Shown here: positions 59,256 to 64,000 of the stretch, one piece after another
Position numbering within the stretch: the stretch's first letter is position 1
Layout of the letters: every line of letters begins with the position of its first letter
NCBI GenBank assembly: GCA_964619265.1
Contig: CAZUCE010000016.1
Span: forward strand, 30,294 to 94,293
DNA length: 64,000 bases
From: CAZUCE01 sp964619265
Lineage (GTDB): Bacteria; Planctomycetota; UBA1135; GCA-002686595
Direction: 5' to 3'
The notes under the pieces: model-generated
Told to the model about the DNA's origin: nothing
Seen by the model: the letters and a program-made list of their open reading frames with translations, nothing else
Databases searched by the model: none
Translations under genes and position numbers: made by a program

Positions 59256-59762
59256 ATGTCTGACTCCGTTCTCCGCTCCGTCCAGCTTGCCTATGAACTC
59301 GGCGGCGTCGCTGCGCTGCGGGAGTTCCTCGAGACGACTCCGCCCACCGAAGAGCGATTTGAGGCCTTGGTCGCCGGCCTGAAGAAAAGTTCCGCGAGTG
59401 GTCCGGTCACCTGGGTCCTGCTGGGTTGGCTCAAAGGTGGCTTCGAGCCGCGCGAGGAAGCTGTCGCGGACTACCTGCAAGCGTTTCCCGATCTGGAGGC
59501 GGGGGACGCCCGCTTGCACGCTTGCCAGTCGATCGTGCATCTCGAAGTGCCGGCGGAGAACGCAGACTCGCTCGCGGAGTTCTTACGCGACGCCGTGAAG
59601 TCCGGTCACAAGTTCACCCGCGCCTGGGCGGTGGATGGGTTCCATCGTTTGGGCCTCCAGCACGCTGAATATCGCGGGGAAGCTCGGCGGATCTTGGATC
59701 GAGCAAGTCGAGACGGAGCTGCTTCCGTTCGGGCGCGCGTTCGCCGGATCGCCGCCGAATAG
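59256..59762 (+). CDS. Hypothetical helical-repeat protein
   Basis: 168 aa from ATG 59256. All-helical, with HEAT/ARM-like helices (LAYELGGVAALREFLETTP, AVADYLQAFPDLEAGDARL, SGHKFTRAWAVDGFHRLGLQ, ASVRARVRRIAAE). No catalytic residues seen. It follows the M41-like gene by 25 bases and converges with bioA. HEAT-type proteins usually mediate binding; the partner may be the adjacent peptidase, which is only inference from position. Confidence 0.75.
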   Translation: MSDSVLRSVQLAYELGGVAALREFLETTPPTEERFEALVAGLKKSSASGPVTWVLLGWLKGGFEPREEAVADYLQAFPDLEAGDARLHACQSIVHLEVPAENADSLAEFLRDAVKSGHKFTRAWAVDGFHRLGLQHAEYRGEARRILDRASRDGAASVRARVRRIAAE

Positions 59763-59784
59763 GAGCGGCAGGTTCCAGCCGCCG

Positions 59785-61092
59785 TCAGGCGGATGGTCTC
59801 GCGAGCTGATCGGCCAATTCGGCGAGCTCGACAGCGACGTTGCACAGTTGATCGAGCTCGGGGTCGGTCGTGCAGGCCGGTGGCAGGAGATAGACCACCT
59901 CACCGAGCGGTCGCAGGAGTGCACCACGTTCGATGGCGCGGGCACGGAGCGCGGGGGCGAGTTTTCCGTAGCGCGTCGCGTCGGAGCCTTCCGGCCCCAG
60001 ATCGAAGGCGACAATGCCGCCCAGTTGACGAAGGTTGTGATGGAGCGACCGCTCCCCGAGGCGCTCGTCAAGGCTCGCGGCCATGCGGCGGCCAGCGCGC
60101 TCGAGGCGATCGGGAGTTTGCTCTTTCTCGAACAGGTCGAGTGAGGCCAAGGCAACCGCACAACCCAGCGGGTGCCCCGTGAAGCTGTGGCCGTGGAAGA
60201 ACGCTTGCGAGCGATCGGAAGACAGAAACGCCTCGAAGATCTCGTCGGTGGCCAGGGTGGCTGACAGGGGCATAACGCCTCCGGTCAGGCCCTTGGCCAG
60301 CGACATGAGGTCGGGCTCGATTCCAGAGTGCTGGCACGCGAACGGGCGGCCGGTGCGTCCGAAGCCGGTCATGACTTCATCGGCGATCAAGTAGGCGCCG
60401 TGCTGTTTCGTGAGCTCGCGCGCGCGGACCAGGAACCGATCGTCGTGAAAGCGCATGCCAGCGGCGCCCTGCACCCGCGGCTCGACGATCATGGCCGCGA
60501 GGCGCGCACCTTCGCGCTCGAAGATAGCGTCCAGCGCTTCGGCACGCGGGGCGACGCGGCGGACTTCGAACAACAGGTCGGTGAACGCCGTGAAGTAGGG
60601 AACCGGGTCGCCCACCGCCATCGCGCCGAAGGTGTCGCCGTGGTAGCTGCCCTCCAGGGCGAGGAACAAGTTGCGGTGGCCCTCGCCGCGCTGGGCTTGG
60701 GCCTGGTAAGCCATCTTCAACGCAACCTCGACCGCAGTCGAACCGTTGTCCGAGTAGAAGCAACGGTTCAGTGGCGCAGGCGCGAGCGCCGTGACCCGTT
60801 CGGCAAGGCGCACGGCCGGCTCGTGGGTGGTGCCCGCGAACAGGACGTGGTCGAGCCGTTCGGCCTGCTCGGCCAGAGCCTTGGCGAATTCGGGGCGGCC
60901 GTGTCCATGCAACGACGTCCACCAGGAGCTGATGCCGTCCAGCACGCGCCGCCCGTCTTCGAGTTCGAGCCAGGCGTCTTTCGCCCCTACGACGGGAATC
61001 GGTGCTCCGTCCGAGGCGTGCTGAGTGAACGGATGCCAGATGCAGCGCGCGTCGCGTTCGACGAGCGAGCCGAGGGGCGCGTCGGAATTCAT
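59785..61092 (-). CDS. bioA: Adenosylmethionine-8-amino-7-oxononanoate aminotransferase
   Basis: 435 aa PLP enzyme that converts KAPA to DAPA in biotin synthesis using SAM as amino donor. WHPFTQHASDGAPIPVVGAK at the start, GISSWWTSLHGHGRPEFAKA, LALEGSYHGDTFGAMAVGD, IADEVMTGFGRTGRPFACQH and SLAKGLTGGVMPLSATLAT with the PLP Lys near residue 269 are diagnostic. Last gene of the leftward bio operon, ten bases after the bioF/D fusion. Confidence 0.97.
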   Translation of the reverse strand: MNSDAPLGSLVERDARCIWHPFTQHASDGAPIPVVGAKDAWLELEDGRRVLDGISSWWTSLHGHGRPEFAKALAEQAERLDHVLFAGTTHEPAVRLAERVTALAPAPLNRCFYSDNGSTAVEVALKMAYQAQAQRGEGHRNLFLALEGSYHGDTFGAMAVGDPVPYFTAFTDLLFEVRRVAPRAEALDAIFEREGARLAAMIVEPRVQGAAGMRFHDDRFLVRARELTKQHGAYLIADEVMTGFGRTGRPFACQHSGIEPDLMSLAKGLTGGVMPLSATLATDEIFEAFLSSDRSQAFFHGHSFTGHPLGCAVALASLDLFEKEQTPDRLERAGRRMAASLDERLGERSLHHNLRQLGGIVAFDLGPEGSDATRYGKLAPALRARAIERGALLRPLGEVVYLLPPACTTDPELDQLCNVAVELAELADQLARPSA

Positions 61093-61102
61093 GGGATCCG
61101 TT

Positions 61103-62947
61103 TCAGGAGAGCCAGGGTGGGTCGCCCAGCTGGGAGCGGAAGGCTTCGAGAGTGACTGCGTTGAGCGGGTCGAGGGGCGGAAGCTCCACGACCGGAAGCC
61201 GGCCGATCCGGGGAGCGAGACTCCAGCGGTTGCCGGGGTGCGGGGGGCCGACGAGCACCAGGCTGCGAACCGAAACGCTCCGTTCGCGAAGCGCAGCCAA
61301 AGACAGCAGGGTGTGATTGAGGGTACCGAGGCCAGCGCGCGCCGCGAGCACCACTTCGATGCGTGCGCCGAGGGCGGCCAGCCAGTCGAGCTGCGTGGCG
61401 TGTTCGTTGTAGGGAACGAGCAGGCCGCCGGCGAGTTCTAGAACCCATTGCGCATCGGGCGAAGCTTGCTCCAGCCGGTTGAGGGCTGGAGTGAGCGCTT
61501 CGGCCTGGATGCGCGCTCCGGCTTCCTTGGCTGCTTGATCCGGTGAAGCCGGCAGCGGGAAGTGGCAAAGCGGGTCGCTGAAGACGGAGGCCTGCGCGCC
61601 AGTCAAGGCGCGAACGGTCTCGGTATCGCTGTCGTCGCCAGTCTGTAGCGGTTTCCAGTAGCGCGCTGGTCCACGCTTTAGTGCGGTGGCAAGAACGAGC
61701 GCACTGGTGACCGTCTTGCCGACATCGGTGTCGGTACCGGCGATGACCAGAATGCGTTTGTCCTTCGTGTCGCGGCCAGCGCGAGCGACCTTGGGCGGAG
61801 AGCTGGTTTTGACGCGTGCATGTTGAGCGAGCAACTCGCCGAGACCGTCGATCTGTTCGGGGGTATGCCCCGCTCGGACGACGCAGCGAAGCCGGCTGGT
61901 TCCCACCGGAACGGTGGGAGGGCGAACAGCCCGCACATCGAATCCGGCGGCCCGGACTTCCTCCGCGGCACGCAGCGCGTCCTCCGGTTCACCGATGGGG
62001 CACGGCACGATGGCGGCTGCGGGCTCAAGGCCGCCGAAGCATGCGGCTAACCGCTCGGCGTTCGAGCGCACCCGGGCGCGAGCTTCGTCCGCTGCCGCCA
62101 CGATTGGAATCGCGGCTTCCCACGCGCCGGCCACCGCCGGGCTCGGCGCGGTGGAAAACACGAAGCTACGTCCGCGATTCGCGGTCCAGTCGATCAGGCT
62201 TTGATCGCCGCATAGGAACGCGCCGGTGCAGCCCATGGCTTTGCCGCCGGTGACGACTCGCGCCGCCACGCGGGCCGGCGCGTTCTGTCCGTCCTCGGAC
62301 CACACGCCGCGGCCGGATTCTCCGATCACTCCAATCGAGTGGGCCTCGTCGACGAGGAGCCAGGCATCGGTGCGTTCGGCCAGTTCAGCCAGAGCGCCGA
62401 GCGGTCCGCGATCGCCGTCCATGCTGAAGATGCCTTCGGTCAAGATCCAGCGCCGCCGGGCGGTGGCGTGTCCGCGCAATTGCTCTTCGAGTTGTTCGAG
62501 ATCTAGGTGTCGATGGACGACGACTTTGGCGCGAGCCAGCCGGGCGGCGTCGATCAGCGAAGCGTGTACGAGAGCATCCGAGAAAACGACGTCGCCTGCT
62601 TCGCACAGGGCGCCGACCATTCCAAGGTTGGCCTGATACCCGCTCGGGAAGAACAGGGCGCCTTCCGAACCAATCCAGTCGGCGCAAAGCCGTTCGACGC
62701 GGGCGTGGACCGCGCCGCCGCCCCCGAGGAGCCGGGCGGCTCGCCCCCCGGCGCCGTCGTCCCGCAGAGCTCGGGCAGCCGATTCGATCAGACGCTCGTC
62801 CCGGGACAGGTCGAGCACGTCGCTCGACGTGAAGTCGATCCCGCGGGCCACCCCCGGTTCGGGGAGTTCCCGTCGCAGCCCCAGGCGGGCCAGGTCTTCC
62901 AACTGGGCGCAAAGGCCCAGCGGATCCGGGATCCCGTCCATCGACAT
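61103..62947 (-). CDS. bioF-bioD: Fused KAPA synthase-dethiobiotin synthetase (BioF-BioD)
   Basis: About 614 aa from ATG 62947 (AGGT just upstream); a TTG at 62962 overlapping the bioB stop would add five residues. The N-terminal 385 residues are BioF: ALFFPSGYQANLGMVGAL, DEAHSIGVIGESGRGV, and VVTGGKAMGCTGAFL with the PLP Lys (residue 241 counted from the TTG). After a short Lys-rich linker, BioD begins with VIAGTDTDVGKTVTSALVLA (P-loop), then RYWKPLQTGDDSDTE and VLELAGGLLVPYNEHATQLD. The two steps flank BioA in the pathway (BioF, BioA, BioD), so this fusion joins non-consecutive enzymes. Confidence 0.96.
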   Translation of the reverse strand: MSMDGIPDPLGLCAQLEDLARLGLRRELPEPGVARGIDFTSSDVLDLSRDERLIESAARALRDDGAGGRAARLLGGGGAVHARVERLCADWIGSEGALFFPSGYQANLGMVGALCEAGDVVFSDALVHASLIDAARLARAKVVVHRHLDLEQLEEQLRGHATARRRWILTEGIFSMDGDRGPLGALAELAERTDAWLLVDEAHSIGVIGESGRGVWSEDGQNAPARVAARVVTGGKAMGCTGAFLCGDQSLIDWTANRGRSFVFSTAPSPAVAGAWEAAIPIVAAADEARARVRSNAERLAACFGGLEPAAAIVPCPIGEPEDALRAAEEVRAAGFDVRAVRPPTVPVGTSRLRCVVRAGHTPEQIDGLGELLAQHARVKTSSPPKVARAGRDTKDKRILVIAGTDTDVGKTVTSALVLATALKRGPARYWKPLQTGDDSDTETVRALTGAQASVFSDPLCHFPLPASPDQAAKEAGARIQAEALTPALNRLEQASPDAQWVLELAGGLLVPYNEHATQLDWLAALGARIEVVLAARAGLGTLNHTLLSLAALRERSVSVRSLVLVGPPHPGNRWSLAPRIGRLPVVELPPLDPLNAVTLEAFRSQLGDPPWLS

Positions 62948-62958
62948 TCGACCTGCGC

Positions 62959-63930
62959 TCAATCGCTACCGACGCGACCGAGGCCCAGCTTGCTCAGCAG
63001 GGCCGCGTCGCTCTTCGGAGCAGGGTTGGGGGTCGTCAGGAGTTCGTCTCCCACGAAAATCGAGTTCGCGCCGGCCAGGAAGCACAGGGCTTGGGTGGCT
63101 TCGTCGAATTCGGTGCGGCCGGCCGAAAGCCGCAGCACCGCCCCGGGCATGAGCACGCGCGCGGCCGCGATGCAGCGGACGATTTCGGTCCAATCGACCG
63201 CTTGCGCTTCGCCGAGGGGCGTGCCTTCGATGCCGACCAGCGTGTTGATCGGAACGCTTTCGGGCTGCGGGTCCAAGGCGGCGAGCTCCTGCAAGAGCTC
63301 CGCGCGCGAACGGCGGTCCTCACCAAGCCCCAGGATCCCGCCCGAGCACACGTGGATGCCGGCTTCGCGGACGTGTCGCAGGGTCTCGAGCCGATCGTCG
63401 TAGCTGCGGGTCGTTACGACCTTGTCGTAGTGACTGCGGCCTGTATCGAGATTGTGGTTGTAGAAGTCGAGCCCGGCCTCACGCAGGCGCTCGGCTTGGG
63501 CGGGCTTCAGCATGCCCAGCGTCACGCAGGCTTCGAGCCCGAGGTCCTTCACGCCGCGCACCATCTCGAGGACCGCGTCGAAATCTTGACCGTCGCGGAT
63601 CTCGCGCCAGGCAGCCCCCATGCAGAAGCGGTCGGCGCCGGATTCTTTAGCCTGGCGGGCAGAGCGGAGCACCTCTTCGACGTCCAAGGTCGGCTCGCGC
63701 TCGACCGGTGTTTTGTAGTGGGCGCTCTGTGAGCAATAGCCGCAGTCCTCGGGGCAACCGCCGGTCTTGATGCTGAGCAGTTGCGAGCATTGGATCCGCT
63801 GGGGATCGTGGTGGGCGCGGTGCACGGTCGCAGCCTCGAAGACCAGATCCAGGAGCGGACGTGCGAGCAGCGCCTCCACTTCGGCGAGGTCGGTCTGGCT
63901 GGCGGTCGAGGGGGCGGTCGTTGTGGACAT
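62959..63930 (-). CDS. bioB: Biotin synthase
   Basis: 323 aa radical-SAM enzyme inserting sulfur into dethiobiotin. GGCPEDCGYCSQSAHYKTPV holds the CxxxCxxC cluster near residue 58. FCMGAAWREIRDG, YNHNLDTGRSHYDKVVTTRS, HVCSGGILGLGEDRRSRAEL and ALCFLAGANSIFVGDELLTT are the usual BioB blocks. First gene of the bio operon; its stop overlaps the bioF/D frame. No BirA-type operator could be recognised in the 70 bases visible upstream. Confidence 0.98.
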   Translation of the reverse strand: MSTTTAPSTASQTDLAEVEALLARPLLDLVFEAATVHRAHHDPQRIQCSQLLSIKTGGCPEDCGYCSQSAHYKTPVEREPTLDVEEVLRSARQAKESGADRFCMGAAWREIRDGQDFDAVLEMVRGVKDLGLEACVTLGMLKPAQAERLREAGLDFYNHNLDTGRSHYDKVVTTRSYDDRLETLRHVREAGIHVCSGGILGLGEDRRSRAELLQELAALDPQPESVPINTLVGIEGTPLGEAQAVDWTEIVRCIAAARVLMPGAVLRLSAGRTEFDEATQALCFLAGANSIFVGDELLTTPNPAPKSDAALLSKLGLGRVGSD

Positions 63931-64000
63931 GGAGGTCGGGGCCAGGGGCGATCGGGGCGCCTATGCTATCCGGCCCCCGGGCTCCCGTCCCCCCCCGGGA

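Overview
This is a 64 kb window of GC-rich bacterial DNA with one 100-base assembly gap (50632-50731). The organism is most likely a member of the Planctomycetota. That is inferred from gene content: three separate ECF sigma modules (one coupled to a Ser/Thr kinase, one to a VWA protein), three sulfatase-superfamily proteins, large secreted proteins with a shared C-terminal beta-rich domain, many GTG/TTG starts and few strong Shine-Dalgarno sites. I see no 16S rRNA, tRNA, transposase, prophage or CRISPR array.

Layout. 0-2.1 kb (minus): an HscC-type Hsp70 and the start of a partner gene. 2.7-8.0 kb (plus): an ECF sigma / zinc-finger anti-sigma / membrane-anchored periplasmic protein cascade, then a GspL/PilM-like and GspM/PilO-like pair of secretion or pilus assembly proteins and a membrane-DCC oxidoreductase. 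8-24.6 kb (minus): a degenerate NAD(P)-binding protein, two lipoprotein sulfatase-like enzymes with Thr at the nucleophile position, a YczE-like membrane protein, carB, a decayed secretion-domain fragment, an M28 metallopeptidase and another secreted protein. 24.6-31.6 kb (minus): ECF sigma/STPK pair, aroB, a double-membrane-anchored protein and a class I amidotransferase-like hydrolase. 31.6-39.2 kb (plus): a Ca/Na antiporter, a Cys-type sulfatase, and a Tat-exported molybdopterin oxidoreductase with Fe-S subunit and TorD chaperone but no membrane anchor gene. 39.8-49 kb (plus): a Pil-Chp-like chemosensory array (two response regulators, CheW, MCP, hybrid CheA, REC-PATAN) without CheR/CheB. 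49-51.8 kb: P460-like and b562-like haem proteins, Maf, and a convergent agmatinase. 52-55.5 kb: ECF sigma plus anti-sigma/VWA fusion. 55.5-63.9 kb: a feruloyl-CoA synthase-like ligase, several small proteins (DUF423, an inactive-looking phosphatase, a stand-alone HEAGH peptidase), and a biotin operon bioB-bioF/D-bioA with bioF and bioD fused.

Most unusual structures. A palindromic element at 39138-39283 supplies the stop codon of torD. A related palindrome surrounds the assembly gap at 50632-50731, where the stop codons of two convergent genes fall in its arms. A textbook intrinsic terminator with eight T lies inside the first 25 codons of maf. I did not find one obviously new multi-gene defence or metabolic system. 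The best candidates for new biology are the palindrome family, the anchor-less molybdoenzyme, and the chemosensory array whose receptor has almost no extracytoplasmic domain.
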